A stretch of 64,000 bases of DNA from Rufibacter hautae (GCF_008271695.1 NZ_VKKY01000003.1:620001-684000), one strand, 5' to 3'. Numbered from the stretch's first letter, positions 7,971 through 17,550 are shown. Numbers and translations: made by a program. Notes: a model not told the origin generated them from the sequence alone.

Positions 7971-9617
7971 ATGTCAACAACTGCTTCTAAGCACCCCAAA
8001 GGCCTGTATTACCTCTTTCTGGCGGAAATGTGGGAACGCTTCGGCTACTACCTCATGATAGGTATTTTCTTCCTGTACATGACCGATACCCAGAGCGGTG
8101 GAATGGGGTTGCCCAAAGACCAGGGCTCCGATATCTACGGAACCTTCATTGCCCTGGTGTTCTTAACGCCTTTCATTGGCGGCCTCCTGGCCGATAGACT
8201 GCTGGGGTACCGGTTGTCCATCACCATTGGCGGGGTGCTCATGGGGCTGGGCTACTGCGGCCTGGCCATGCCCGGCAATGCGTTTTTCTACCTCTCGTTG
8301 GCGCTCATCGTCATCGGGAACGGATTCTTCAAAGCTAATATCTCTACGCTGCTGGGCAATCTTTACTCAGAGCCGCAATACCTGCCCAAGAAAGACACCG
8401 GGTACAACATCTTCTACATGGGTATCAACGTGGGGGCCTTTATCTGTAATTTCGTGGCGGCCTATCTGCGCAACACCTACGGCTGGGGCTTCGCGTTCCT
8501 GGCGGCCGGTATAGGCATGTTCATTGGCTTGATCATCTTCTGGGCCGGAAACAAAACCCACCGCGACTACGACATCCGGAAACCCGCCCAACCGCATGAC
8601 ATGCCCCTCTGGAAAGTCTTCGGGATTGTGATCCTGCCGGCCATTGTGGTGGGTATCCTGAGCTGGTACCTGATTCCGGGTGATGTATTCGGGTCCGATT
8701 CCACCGATGCCTTCATTTTCGGATCTATTCCCATTATCCTGTTCTACGTGAGCCTCTGGGCGCGTGCCTCGCAGGAAGATAAGAAACCCATTGCGGCGCT
8801 GCTTTCCATCTTTGCGGTGGTGGTGGTGTTCTGGGGCGTTTTCAAACAGAACGGTACCGCCCTCACCACCTGGGCCGAGTACTACACCGACCGTAGTTTG
8901 CCAGCGGTGCTGGAGAAACCAGCCGCCTCCCTGGGCATGGTACAGCAAGTAGACGCTACGCCTACCACCGTCCCTGATTTTGACGCCGCTTTCCGGACCC
9001 GCACCGATGTCGAGGGAAAGGTAATCACCAAAGAAAGCGTATCTCCTTACCTGAACAACCTGCCCCAAGAAGAATGGCCGCAGGAAGGCAACTCTCTCTC
9101 GCTTATCTCCACCGAGCTGTTCCAGTCCATTAACCCGTTTTTCGTGATTGCCTTAACGCCCTTGGTGGTAGGGTTCTTCGGGTTGCTGCGCCGAAACGGG
9201 AAAGAGCCCAGCACGCCGGCCAAGATGGCTTTGGGGTTATTTATCACCGGCCTTTCCACGCTGGTGATGGTGGGCGCCGTTTGGGCAGGCGACAACGGCC
9301 AGCTCAAAGTGTCTAGCCTGTGGCTTGTAGGAACCTATTTTGTGGTTACCCTGGGAGAACTCTGCCTCAGCCCGATGGGCTTGTCTCTGGTCTCCAAAGT
9401 GAGTCCGCCGCGGTTAACCGCTCTGATGATGGGAGGCTGGTTTATCGCTACCTCCATCGGGAACAAGCTCTCTGGTATCCTGGCCAGCCTCTGGGACACC
9501 TACGACGACAAGCAATACTTCTTCTGGGTTAATTTCGCAGTAACGGTCTCTGCGGCCCTGGTGCTCGTGCTCATGCTCAAGTGGCTGCGCCGAATCATGG
9601 AAAAACCGGCTATTTAA
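7971..9617 (+). CDS. Proton-dependent oligopeptide transporter (POT/PTR family, MFS)
   Basis: The 548-residue protein has about 14 membrane helices. The POT signature ExxERFxYY is present at residues 19-27 (EMWERFGYY), and the PTR2 signature GNGFFKANISTLLGNLY appears near residue 110. Such transporters import di- and tripeptides with protons across the inner membrane. The loop between helices near residues 305-370 is longer than usual and hydrophilic, as often seen in Bacteroidota members. An overlapping out-of-frame ATG at 7961 opens only a 9-codon reading frame. Confidence 0.94.
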   Translation: MSTTASKHPKGLYYLFLAEMWERFGYYLMIGIFFLYMTDTQSGGMGLPKDQGSDIYGTFIALVFLTPFIGGLLADRLLGYRLSITIGGVLMGLGYCGLAMPGNAFFYLSLALIVIGNGFFKANISTLLGNLYSEPQYLPKKDTGYNIFYMGINVGAFICNFVAAYLRNTYGWGFAFLAAGIGMFIGLIIFWAGNKTHRDYDIRKPAQPHDMPLWKVFGIVILPAIVVGILSWYLIPGDVFGSDSTDAFIFGSIPIILFYVSLWARASQEDKKPIAALLSIFAVVVVFWGVFKQNGTALTTWAEYYTDRSLPAVLEKPAASLGMVQQVDATPTTVPDFDAAFRTRTDVEGKVITKESVSPYLNNLPQEEWPQEGNSLSLISTELFQSINPFFVIALTPLVVGFFGLLRRNGKEPSTPAKMALGLFITGLSTLVMVGAVWAGDNGQLKVSSLWLVGTYFVVTLGELCLSPMGLSLVSKVSPPRLTALMMGGWFIATSIGNKLSGILASLWDTYDDKQYFFWVNFAVTVSAALVLVLMLKWLRRIMEKPAI

Positions 9618-9650
9618 TCTGAGTGCATTTCGGACAAATGCCCAATAAAG

Positions 9651-9697
9651 AAACGTAAGACCGCATGGATAGCTAATTCCATGCGGACTTACGTTTT
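9651..9697 (+). terminator. Terminator after the POT gene
   Basis: AAACGTAAG-A-CCGCATGGA pairs with TCCATGCGG-ACTTACGTTTT, 34 bp after the stop. The stem is nearly perfect and ends in TTTT. Confidence 0.85.
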
Positions 9698-9731
9698 ATC
9701 TTGAGTAGCCTTAACCTGTCCCATTTTTCGT

Positions 9732-9867
9732 TTCCTTGGTCTGTTCCTTGACAGACCAACCTCTTGACGAGAGGTTTTGAGTTTTGCAATTCGGTCTGTC
9801 AGGGGACAGATCAAGGAAGAAGTTTTACTGAGAAAATTCCCCTCCTGGGAGGGATAGGGGTGGGTTC
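9732..9867. repeat. Nested foldbacks plus a CCCCTCCTGGGAGGG-type dispersed repeat
   Basis: The outer arms TTCCTTGGTCTG (9732-9743) and CAGATCAAGGAA (9807-9818) enclose three small hairpins (9738-9757, 9760-9774, 9793-9812). Beside them 9837-9867 reads TTCCCCTCCTGGGAGGG then ATAGGGGTGGGTT, a sequence type I recall as a dispersed intergenic repeat in many unrelated bacteria. No gene is seen in the 418-bp gap between POT and CNT genes. Confidence 0.6.
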
Positions 9868-9931
9868 CTCTCTTCCTGATAACACATTACAAGTCCCAAT
9901 TATCCAAAGAAGATAATTGGCTACTTTCTGA

Positions 9932-9965
9932 TTTGAAGCCGCTTTCCCAAAAACTGCCCTAAAAC
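9932..9965 (+). repeat. 36-bp intergenic palindrome between convergent genes
   Basis: TTTGAAGCCGCTTTCC and AAAAACTGCCCTAAAAC; the right arm runs into the left arm of the 9961 terminator. Confidence 0.5.
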
Positions 9966-10018
9966 GCCATCGGCGGCTACCCAACTGTTGAAGCTGTATA
10001 GCCGCCGATGGCGTTTTA
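9961..10018. terminator. Terminator downstream of the CNT nucleoside transporter
   Basis: AAAACGCCATCGGCGGCTA pairs with TAGCCGCCGATGGCGTTTT: a 19-bp perfect stem with A-run and T-run on opposite sides, so it can act in both directions. Confidence 0.93.
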
Positions 10019-10035
10019 TTCAAAGAAAAATTTCC

Positions 10036-11310
10036 TTACAGCAGGATTCCGGCTAGGGCGGCAGACATATAAGAAGCCAGCGTTCCACAGATCAAGGCTT
10101 TCAAGCCGAGGGCGGCCAGGTCTTTTCTCCGCTCTGGTACCAACTGCCCAATGCCACCCACTTGAATAGCGATCGAGCTGAAGTTAGCGAAACCACACAA
10201 AGCAAAAGACGTGATAAGCAAAGTCTTAGGGTGCAGGTTGGCTTTGATGGCGGCCAGGTCAAGATAGGCCACAAATTCGTTAATCACGATTTTGGTCCCC
10301 ATCAAGGAGCCGGCGGTGAACATGTCCTGGGAAGGAACGCCCATGGCCAAAGCGAAAAGGGAGAACACGCTACCCAGTAGGCTCTTCATGCTCAGATTCT
10401 CCAACGGAATACCAACGGCATCCAGAGACATCCCCATGCCCGCCAGTGATCTACCTACAAAACCCAGGAAGTAATCCAGCAAAGCAATCAGGGCAATAAA
10501 GCCTACGAGCATGGCTACTACGTTCAAACCTACGCGCAGACCGTCAGAAGCGCCGTGCGAGATGGCATCTACCAGGTTGGCGTCCTGTTTCTTAACCTCG
10601 ATGCCTACTTTACCCTTGGTCTCGGATACCTCAGTCTCGGGGAATACAATTTTGGAGATCACCAAGGCTCCGGGGGCAGCCATGATACTGGCCGCAATGA
10701 GGTACTCGGCCGGTACACCCAGCGCGATGTACACCGCCATTACACCACCCGCAATACAAGCCATACTACCGGCCATAGAAGCCAAAAGCTCAGAGTTGGT
10801 CATGGTAGGCAGATAAGGTTTGATCATGATCTGGGCTTCTACCTGGCCCACGAACACACTGGCCACGTTAGAAACCGCCTCACTGCCGCTCACGCCCATA
10901 AGTTTGTGCACGCCACGGGCCACCAGAGAAACAATGCGCTGCATCAAGCCAATGTGGTAGGCGATGCTCACCAGTACCGCCACGAAAATGATGGTAGGCA
11001 CAATCTTGAAGAAGAAGATCACATCATTGCCTACCCCGAAGGCCCGGTCCATTTTCTCTTTGTTCACCAGCGCCCCGAACACGAACTCGGCGCCGCGGTC
11101 AGAGAAGCTCAGGATTTGGGTAATGTAATAACCCAGTTTCTGGAAAATCATCTGCCCGAAAGGAACCTTCAGGATAAAGAAAGCCAATCCAAGCTGGAGC
11201 GCAAGGCCCACCACCACCAGCCGCACGTTGATGGCTTTCCGGTTATTTGAAAGTAAAAAGGCAATACCTAAGATCAGAACAATGCCAATCAGGCCGGTAA
11301 ATCGGTTCAT
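10036..11310 (-). CDS. Concentrative nucleoside transporter (CNT/NupC family)
   Basis: The 424-residue membrane protein has the family's three-part layout. An N-terminal helix pair (Nucleos_tra2_N) is followed by the gate domain (VGNDVIFFFKIVPTIIFVAVLVSIAYHIG), then the core with GVSGSEAVSNVASVFVGQVEAQIMIKPYL and a C-terminal domain ending SSIAIQVGGIGQLVPERR. Conserved EA(Q/P) and N residues for nucleoside and ion binding are visible. Expected role: sodium- or proton-driven uptake of nucleosides. It is transcribed alone, with a strong terminator at its 3' side. Confidence 0.94.
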   Translation of the reverse strand: MNRFTGLIGIVLILGIAFLLSNNRKAINVRLVVVGLALQLGLAFFILKVPFGQMIFQKLGYYITQILSFSDRGAEFVFGALVNKEKMDRAFGVGNDVIFFFKIVPTIIFVAVLVSIAYHIGLMQRIVSLVARGVHKLMGVSGSEAVSNVASVFVGQVEAQIMIKPYLPTMTNSELLASMAGSMACIAGGVMAVYIALGVPAEYLIAASIMAAPGALVISKIVFPETEVSETKGKVGIEVKKQDANLVDAISHGASDGLRVGLNVVAMLVGFIALIALLDYFLGFVGRSLAGMGMSLDAVGIPLENLSMKSLLGSVFSLFALAMGVPSQDMFTAGSLMGTKIVINEFVAYLDLAAIKANLHPKTLLITSFALCGFANFSSIAIQVGGIGQLVPERRKDLAALGLKALICGTLASYMSAALAGILL

Positions 11311-11697
11311 ATAAAATTGAAAGGGTTTTTGATGTTAGTTGGGTTTGGGGCTACCAATGACCAGGAATTTGCATGGATCATGGTTAACGTCTCAGGGAAT
11401 TATGTTGACTACCAGGCCTACCCAGAAAGGAGAGAAAGTGAAAAAGGGGAGGCAGATGCAGCAACGTCGCCACGGCGAAAACAGTCCTGGAAGACGTCAT
11501 GTTGGGTATGTTAAAAAACATGGTGACAAAAATACAGATATTTACCTGTAAAACCTTAGCCCCTAAAATTTTATCTGTCCACCTGTAGCGTAAGCGGACG
11601 GGCCATTTCTCCATAGCCAGAGAATTGTTCCTTTTCCATGAAAGTGTCCCCCCAAGGATTGATAGCGGAGCCTCGTAAAAGACTCTAGCAGCGCGCT

Positions 11698-11733
11698 GTT
11701 TTAAAGCCAATTTCATCAAAACAGCCTCTAAAC
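11698..11733 (+). repeat. 36-bp intergenic palindrome
   Basis: GTTTTAAAGCCAATTTC and CAAAACAGCCTCTAAAC, in the CNT/APC divergent gap. Confidence 0.6.
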
Positions 11734-11893
11734 ACTTGATTTGGAAGTGGTGGGAATGTTTGTTCTAAGTTGTAAAGTTTCCCTGCGTGCGGGAGTAAGA
11801 ATAAACTTTTGGGTTTGGCTTGGTTTCTGCCGGAAGATGCCTGCGTAAAAGCGCCGCGGTGGCGGTAAATGAAGAAGGTTTCTGAGATTATTC

Positions 11894-11909
11894 GTTTCTT
11901 GTAAGAAAC
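11894..11909. promoter_or_regulatory. 16-bp perfect palindrome upstream of the APC permease
   Basis: GTTTCTTGTAAGAAAC is a 7+2+7 inverted repeat ending 12 bp before the start codon. This is a plausible operator or small leader hairpin; no regulator is encoded nearby. Confidence 0.35.
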
Positions 11910-11921
11910 TAGTCAACCAAT

Positions 11922-13346
11922 ATGGACAATACAAAGCAATTGCACCGCACACTGGGGTTGCGCCTGGTAGTGGTGGTGGTGATTGGCAACATCATAGGAT
12001 CTGGGGTTTACAAGAAAGTGGCGCCCATGGCCGCAGAGCTGCATTCGCCCGGATGGGTGCTCATCTGCTGGATTTTAGGGGGAATCATCACCCTATTCGG
12101 GGCTCTGAGCAATGCAGAAGTAGCCGGTTTGCTCGCCGATACGGGCGGCGAATACGCTTATTACAAACGCATTTATAACCGCTTTTTCGCTTTCATTTAT
12201 GGCTGGTCACTGTTCTCCGTGATTCAGACGGCAGGTATCTCGTCGCTGGCCTATGTGTTTGCGCAGTCTTTGCACAGCCTGGCCGCGGTGCCGCCGTTGC
12301 TGCCTGAGTTAGCCGATGTGAGCATTGCGGGCATTTTTTATCCCTTCGCCGATTTCAACGTGAAACTCACGGCCATTCTACTCATCATCTTTCTTACCTG
12401 GATCAACAGCCGAGGTGTGAAGGCGGGAGCCGGCCTGAGCACCGCTATCCTCGTTTTGGTATTCATCGGGATTGGCCTTATCATCCTCTTCGGGTTGGGC
12501 AGCGGCAACGCCGATCTCAGCCGCAGTTTTGATCTGCAGACCTCCAATAATCAGCCGGTTTCGTTCAGTGCGGTGTTTGCGGCTATGCTCTCGGCATTCT
12601 GGGCGTACCAGGGCTGGGCTTCGGTGGGCTTTGTGGGCGGCGAGATCAAAGATCCGCACGTGAACATTCCGCGCGGCATCACCATTGGCGTGTTCACCGT
12701 GATCGCTATTTACCTGTTGGTCAACGCCACTTACTTGGCGCTGCTGCCCATCCAGGACCTTGAGGGTATTTATAAAGCCGGAAACCAGATTGCCGCCATT
12801 GAGGCTGTGAAAAGTTTCTGGGGCAGCGGCGGCGGCTTTTTCATCTCCATCCTGATTCTGGTGACCACCTTGGGCTGTACCAACGCCACCATCCTGGCCA
12901 GTTGCCGCACCTACTTTGCCATGGCCCGAGAGGGACTGTTCTTCCGGAAAGCCGCCGATCTGAACAATGCGCAGGTACCCGGCAACTCGCTTGTTTTCCA
13001 GTGCGTTTGGGCCTGTGTTCTGGTGCTCTCGGGCACGTTTGACCAACTGACGGATATGATCATCTTCGCGGTGTTCATCTACTACGGTGCCACCACGTTG
13101 GGCGTATTCATCCTGCGCCGCAAGATGCCCGATGCCCCTCGCCCTTACAAGGCCTGGGGTTATCCGGTGGTGCCGGCCATCATGGTGATCTTCTGCGTGG
13201 CCCTGTTCTTCAACACCATCATTGTGCGTCCCCGCGAAGCCGGCATCGGTATGATTCTGATGCTCACGGGTATTCCCATGTACTGGTGGTTTATGAAGAA
13301 AAACGCCAGAAACCAGGAGCCTGTCGAGATAGAGACGCACGCATAA
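11922..13346 (+). CDS. Amino acid permease, APC superfamily
   Basis: The 474-residue protein has about 12 helices. The APC unwound helix-1 motif GNIIGSGVY is at residues 20-30, followed by the paired TGGEYAYYKRIY region near residue 80. The conserved helix-6 segment SAFWAYQGWASVGFVGGEIKDPHVNIPRGI is typical of LAT/APC members. It probably exchanges or imports amino acids across the inner membrane; the substrate cannot be read from the sequence. Its start is ATG 11922. Confidence 0.92.
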   Translation: MDNTKQLHRTLGLRLVVVVVIGNIIGSGVYKKVAPMAAELHSPGWVLICWILGGIITLFGALSNAEVAGLLADTGGEYAYYKRIYNRFFAFIYGWSLFSVIQTAGISSLAYVFAQSLHSLAAVPPLLPELADVSIAGIFYPFADFNVKLTAILLIIFLTWINSRGVKAGAGLSTAILVLVFIGIGLIILFGLGSGNADLSRSFDLQTSNNQPVSFSAVFAAMLSAFWAYQGWASVGFVGGEIKDPHVNIPRGITIGVFTVIAIYLLVNATYLALLPIQDLEGIYKAGNQIAAIEAVKSFWGSGGGFFISILILVTTLGCTNATILASCRTYFAMAREGLFFRKAADLNNAQVPGNSLVFQCVWACVLVLSGTFDQLTDMIIFAVFIYYGATTLGVFILRRKMPDAPRPYKAWGYPVVPAIMVIFCVALFFNTIIVRPREAGIGMILMLTGIPMYWWFMKKNARNQEPVEIETHA

Positions 13347-13360
13347 GCACAGAATATAAA

Positions 13361-13422
13361 AATCGCCCTGTTGGTTTTAGGCTCATTTTGAGAGATATGG
13401 GCCTAAAACCAACAGGGCGATT
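13361..13422. terminator. Long hairpin between the APC and YitT genes
   Basis: AATCGCCCTGTTGGTTTTAG pairs with CTAAAACCAACAGGGCGATT. It lies between convergent genes and its centre is a copy of the 36-bp palindrome (GGTTTTAGGC...GCCTAAAACC). Confidence 0.85.
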
Positions 13423-13454
13423 CATTTTTAAGGTGATTTCGGTGGAGGAGCGGC

Positions 13455-14336
13455 TTAATGCAGGCTTCTTCTTTTGACCATTCCGCCATCGGTATCGTCA
13501 ATGCTTTGCTGAATCAGGAAGGCATCTGGGTCAATGGACTTTACTTCTTTCCGCAAGGCCGGAATCTCCAGGCGGGTTACTACGGTGAAGATGATGTCAA
13601 TCTCCAGGTTGTCGCCGCGCTTCCCGAATCCTCTTTTGCCCTGGTAGATGGTGACCCCGCGGCCTAGTTTCTCTGTGATGGCTAACCGCACTTCCTCGCT
13701 CAGCTTGGAGACGATGGTTACACCCGTGTATTGCTCTATCCCGTGCAGCAAGAAGTCAATCATTTTGGAGGCCGAGAAATAAGTGAGGATGGAGTAGAGC
13801 GCCACATCTACGCCCAGGAAAAAGGCTGCCGTGCAGAAGATGAAGATATTGAGCAGGAGAATGACGTCGCTCACCTTCATCAATGGGTAAAACTTGCTGA
13901 CCAATACGGCCGCCACTTCGGTGCCGTCCAAAACCGCCCCACCGCGCATGGCCAGGCCAATCCCCAGACCAATGAAAACCCCGCCAAAAATAGACGTGAG
14001 CATCTTGTCTGCGGTCACATCGGGGAAGGTTACCAGCGCTATGCACACTGAAAGCCCCACAATGGCCGAGGCACTCTTAATGGCAAACACCCGCCCCACG
14101 TAGCGGTAGCCCATGAAAATGAAGGGGAGATTAATAATTACAATCAGAAGCGAAAGCGGTATACCGAAGAGATGCGTGAGGAGCATGGAGATGCCGGTTA
14201 CCCCGCCGTCAATGAAATGGCTGGAAAGCAGGAATCCTTTTAGCCCCATTGCCGCTGAAAGTATGCCTAAAATAATGAGCGGAATGTTTTTGAGTTCGGC
14301 TCTAAGGTCAACGTGTTGAGCGGCGGCGGACAGCAT
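13455..14336 (-). CDS. YitT family membrane protein (DUF161 + DUF2179)
   Basis: Start chosen at ATG 14336 (MLSAAAQHVDLRAELKN), because the longer ORF begins in non-coding sequence containing a palindrome copy. The 293-residue protein has five to six N-terminal helices (LIILGILSAAMGLKGFLLSSHFIDGGVTGISMLL is typical). A soluble C-terminal DUF2179 domain follows (residues ~215-285; GRGVTIYQGKRGFGKRGDNLEIDIIFTVVTRLEI). The function of the family is not established; a transport role is suspected. Confidence 0.9.
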   Translation of the reverse strand: MLSAAAQHVDLRAELKNIPLIILGILSAAMGLKGFLLSSHFIDGGVTGISMLLTHLFGIPLSLLIVIINLPFIFMGYRYVGRVFAIKSASAIVGLSVCIALVTFPDVTADKMLTSIFGGVFIGLGIGLAMRGGAVLDGTEVAAVLVSKFYPLMKVSDVILLLNIFIFCTAAFFLGVDVALYSILTYFSASKMIDFLLHGIEQYTGVTIVSKLSEEVRLAITEKLGRGVTIYQGKRGFGKRGDNLEIDIIFTVVTRLEIPALRKEVKSIDPDAFLIQQSIDDTDGGMVKRRSLH

Positions 14337-14451
14337 AGATGGCAGGAGTATCTGGTTGAGGAGAAAAGACGGTTGCTTACTAAGCAAGATAAGGAAAATA
14401 GGTTCTTGAAAGGCAAAACCACATAAGCGCAGGAAAGAAAAAGCACAGTTA

Positions 14452-14487
14452 TTTTTAGCTCTCCTTTTGGAAAAGCAGGCCAAAAAC
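14452..14487 (+). repeat. 36-bp intergenic palindrome
   Basis: TTTTTAGCTCTCCTTTT and GGAAAAGCAGGCCAAAAAC, between the divergent yitT-like gene and the small exported protein gene. Confidence 0.55.
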
Positions 14488-14611
14488 CTATTCCGAAGTC
14501 AGAAATTAATGCTTAAGGGACCAAAGATTGGCCTACCGAGAGGAGGGAGGTGCCCCAAAGACTTGGGGGTTGGACTGGCATAAGGGCCTAAAAACCTTTA
14601 ACTTTACAGGA

Positions 14612-15016
14612 ATGCTGCACCAGGTGTTCAGGAAAATAGCGTCCCCTTTTAAGTTCTCCCTCATGGGAGTAATGCTGCTTTGGGCGCTCACGTTGCCCGG
14701 GCAGGAAGTGGAGGTCTATAAATTTCTGCTCAGTTTTACCACGGGCAAACCGGCTCCCGCCAGCTCGTACCTGGAAAGAGGCACAGGCAAATTATCTGCG
14801 GCAGAGGTACAGCAAGAGGCCCTGCATGCCTTCAAAGAGGCCAGACCCGCCAAAGCACCCCTGCTGAAACTGAGTCCCGCCTTGCTGGCCCGTTCAGAGG
14901 AGGGACTTACTCCTTTGCTGGTTGCTTCCTTTCAGCTTTCCTCACCTACGTTTCCCGGAGAAGCATTCGTTCAGGCAAAATACCTTCTCACCTCTCTTCA
15001 ACCCAACGCTCCTTAG
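14612..15016 (+). CDS. Small exported protein ending in PNAP (134 aa)
   Basis: The ORF can be extended to a TTG at 14528, but ATG 14612 gives a basic start (MLHQVFRKIASPFKF) followed by a hydrophobic segment (SLMGVMLLWALTLPG). This looks like a signal peptide or anchor. The rest is Ala/Leu/Pro-rich and ends SLQPNAP. A second small exported protein in this window (21051-21416) ends ISPNAP. I recall short Bacteroidota proteins with the same C-terminal tetrapeptide; no function is known to me. It precedes the CPA2 antiporter by 290 bp. Confidence 0.6.
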   Translation: MLHQVFRKIASPFKFSLMGVMLLWALTLPGQEVEVYKFLLSFTTGKPAPASSYLERGTGKLSAAEVQQEALHAFKEARPAKAPLLKLSPALLARSEEGLTPLLVASFQLSSPTFPGEAFVQAKYLLTSLQPNAP

Positions 15017-15082
15017 GTTTTCAAAGCCTTTTCAGGTGCTCTAAGGCCCGTGTCTCTTCTGTACCGGCGTAGGATCACTGGT

Positions 15083-15120
15083 GCGTTTTCGTGCTGTTTT
15101 CTTAAAATCTGGTGGTTTTT
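15083..15120 (+). repeat. 36-bp intergenic palindrome (degenerate)
   Basis: GCGTTTTCGTGCTGTTTTC and TTAAAATCTGGTGGTTTTT. The outer right arm has T instead of A, so only the inner arms pair. The 290-bp gap before the antiporter shows nothing else. Confidence 0.4.
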
Positions 15121-15306
15121 ACCCGCCCGTATGCCAAGGCATGCCGCTGATTTTAGCGGCTAAGTAACGGCTCCTATCTAACATTTTCCTTTCCAACTGA
15201 CGGCAGAAGAACTCTTTCTTTCCTGCGGTTAGTCACCTCTATTTAGCATTCTGCTGCTGCCTGCTGCTGTGAGCGGGCGGTTGAATTTCCTTTCACCTGT
15301 TCATTT

Positions 15307-17550
15307 ATGACGCATTTACCACATCTTATCACTGATTTGGGGTTGATCCTGGGGGCTGCCGGTATCACTACCCTTCTATTCAAAAAACTGAAACAGCCTT
15401 TGGTGCTGGGCTACATTATTGCGGGTTTACTCGTGGGCCCTCATTTCGCCCTGTTCCCCACCATCGTGGAATTGGAGAACATTAACATCTGGGCTGAGAT
15501 CGGCGTGATTTTCCTTTTGTTCAGCCTGGGGCTGGAATTCAGCTTCAAGAAACTGGTGAAAGTGGGCGGGGCTTCGTCCATCATGGCTTTGATAGAGGTG
15601 GTGGTCATGCTGCTGCTAGGCTATCTCACGGGTAAGATCCTGGGCTGGACCACCATGGACAGCATTTTCCTGGGCGGTATTCTCTCTATTTCCTCCACTA
15701 CCATCATCATCCGGGCTTTTGACGAACTAGGCGTGAAAACCCAGCGGTTCGCCAGGCTGGTATTCGGGGTGTTGATTGTGGAGGACCTGGTGGCCATCCT
15801 GCTGATGGTATTGCTTTCCACTGTGGCGGTGAGCCAGCAGTTTGCCGGTTCAGAGATGCTCACAGCGGTGCTCAAGCTGGCCTTCTTCTTATTGCTTTGG
15901 TTTCTGGGCGGCATCTTCCTCATTCCCACCTTCCTCCGGAAAGCCAGCAAACTCATGAACGACGAGACGCTGCTCATTGTCTCGCTGGCGCTGTGCTTGC
16001 TCATGGTGATTCTGGCGGCCCAAGCCGGATTCTCGCCAGCCTTAGGAGCGTTTATCATGGGATCTATCCTAGCCGAGACCACCAAAGCCGAGAAAATCGA
16101 GCATCTCATCTCATCGGTAAAAGATTTGTTTGGAGCCATCTTCTTTGTCTCCGTGGGCATCCTGATCAACCCGGCCATGATGGTGACGTACGCCGGTCCC
16201 ATTGCGCTCATTACCATTGTTACCTTGCTTGGGAAAGCCATCAGTATCACGGGTGGCGGTTTGATTTCCGGGCAAGGTTTGAAGACTTCAATTCAGTCGG
16301 GGATGAGCGTTTCGCAGATTGGCGAGTTTTCGTTTATCATTGCCACGCTGGGACTTACCTTGAACGTCACCAGCGATTTCTTGTACCCGGTGGCGGTGGC
16401 GGTTTCGGCCATTACCACTTTTACTACTCCTTACATGATCCGGCTTTCCGGTCCTCTGTACCAGTTCGCGGAAAGGGTGTTGCCGGAAAGGTGGCAGACC
16501 TCTTTGAATGAATACAGTTCCGGAACGCAGACTATTTCCACTACCAGTGACTGGAAACTGGTGCTCCGCTCTTACCTGATCAACCTGGTGGTGTACTCCG
16601 TCATAGTCATCAGCATTGTGCTTTTGTCGGCCCAGTACCTGAATCCGTTTATCACCCAGAATGTGGTGGAAGGCAACTTAGGGGACATTATCACCACGGT
16701 GATCACGTTGGTGTTTATGGCGCCGTTTCTCTGGGCCTTGGCGGTGCACCATCCGCAGAAAGAGGCACAGGGCCGCATTTGGGCCAACCGCAATTACCGA
16801 AGTCTGGTGATTGTATTGGGTTTTGCCAGAATAGCCATCGCTATCCTTTTCATCGGGTTCTTGCTGAACCAGTTCTTCTCGGTGCAGTTGGCGTTCCTGG
16901 TGGGGTTGGTGATTGCGGCACTTATGATCATCTTTTCCAAAAGAATCCAGCGCTTCTACATCCGGATAGAGAACCGGTTTTTACGGAACCTCAACGCCCG
17001 CGAAATCCACGAAGCCTCCAAGATGCACCACACCATTACTCCCTGGAATGTACACCTGACCAGCTTGGATGTGGCGCCTGAAGCCGAAGTGGTAGGGAAA
17101 ACCTTATATGAGCTGCAGATCCGGGAGAAGTATGGGGTCAATGTGGCCGTGATTGAACGGGGAGACCGCACGCTTATGGCGCCTACCCGCAACGAGCAAC
17201 TATTCCCGCATGATAAACTCTACGTGTTTGGTTCAGACGAGCAGGTAGAGGCTTTCCGGCAGTTTATCCAGGCCAAACCAGCCTCCCTGCCCGATAGTGA
17301 GCGCGAGAACGTCAGCCTGCAGAAACTGCAGATCAAGCATAATTCTGTTCTGCTGCAAAAGTCCATCCGTAACTCCGGCATCCGGGAGAAAACCAAGGGA
17401 TTGATTGTGGGCATTGAGCGGAGAGGGGAGCGAATCCTTAACCCAGACTCCGAGATGGTGTTCCAGGAGGGCGACATCGTCTGGATTGTGGGCGTTCCCC
17501 GGAAAATAAAATCGTTGGAAGGAGGGATAGAACAGGTGGTTTCCGCTTAG
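15307..17550 (+). CDS. CPA2 family monovalent cation:proton antiporter with two RCK_C domains
   Basis: The 747-residue protein starts with a Na_H_Exchanger domain (residues ~5-385). Typical segments are LGYIIAGLLVGPH, LFSLGLEFSFKKL and FGVLIVEDLVAILLMV. More helices follow to about residue 550. Then come two TrkA-C (RCK_C) domains: ~585-665 (LTSLDVAPEAEVVGKTLYELQIREKYGVNVAVIERG) and ~675-745. There is no RCK_N nucleotide-binding domain. Kef-like potassium/proton exchange at the inner membrane is the expected role. Start ATG 15307 gives MTHLPHLITDLGLILGAAG. Confidence 0.92.
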   Translation: MTHLPHLITDLGLILGAAGITTLLFKKLKQPLVLGYIIAGLLVGPHFALFPTIVELENINIWAEIGVIFLLFSLGLEFSFKKLVKVGGASSIMALIEVVVMLLLGYLTGKILGWTTMDSIFLGGILSISSTTIIIRAFDELGVKTQRFARLVFGVLIVEDLVAILLMVLLSTVAVSQQFAGSEMLTAVLKLAFFLLLWFLGGIFLIPTFLRKASKLMNDETLLIVSLALCLLMVILAAQAGFSPALGAFIMGSILAETTKAEKIEHLISSVKDLFGAIFFVSVGILINPAMMVTYAGPIALITIVTLLGKAISITGGGLISGQGLKTSIQSGMSVSQIGEFSFIIATLGLTLNVTSDFLYPVAVAVSAITTFTTPYMIRLSGPLYQFAERVLPERWQTSLNEYSSGTQTISTTSDWKLVLRSYLINLVVYSVIVISIVLLSAQYLNPFITQNVVEGNLGDIITTVITLVFMAPFLWALAVHHPQKEAQGRIWANRNYRSLVIVLGFARIAIAILFIGFLLNQFFSVQLAFLVGLVIAALMIIFSKRIQRFYIRIENRFLRNLNAREIHEASKMHHTITPWNVHLTSLDVAPEAEVVGKTLYELQIREKYGVNVAVIERGDRTLMAPTRNEQLFPHDKLYVFGSDEQVEAFRQFIQAKPASLPDSERENVSLQKLQIKHNSVLLQKSIRNSGIREKTKGLIVGIERRGERILNPDSEMVFQEGDIVWIVGVPRKIKSLEGGIEQVVSA

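Larger units (their letters stand above)
11311..11921. other. 611-bp divergent intergenic region
   Basis: This region lies between the CNT gene and the APC permease gene. It holds one 36-bp palindrome (11698) and a short perfect palindrome near the APC start. Small ORFs on both strands have no recognisable features. I see no riboswitch class that I know. Confidence 0.5.

Noticed and set aside
10555-11250. Plus-strand 231-codon ORF
   Set aside because: Opposite strand of the CNT transporter; His/Arg/Gln-rich with no family features.
12378-13340. Minus-strand 320-codon ORF
   Set aside because: Opposite strand of the APC permease; typical antisense composition (His, Gln, Gly).
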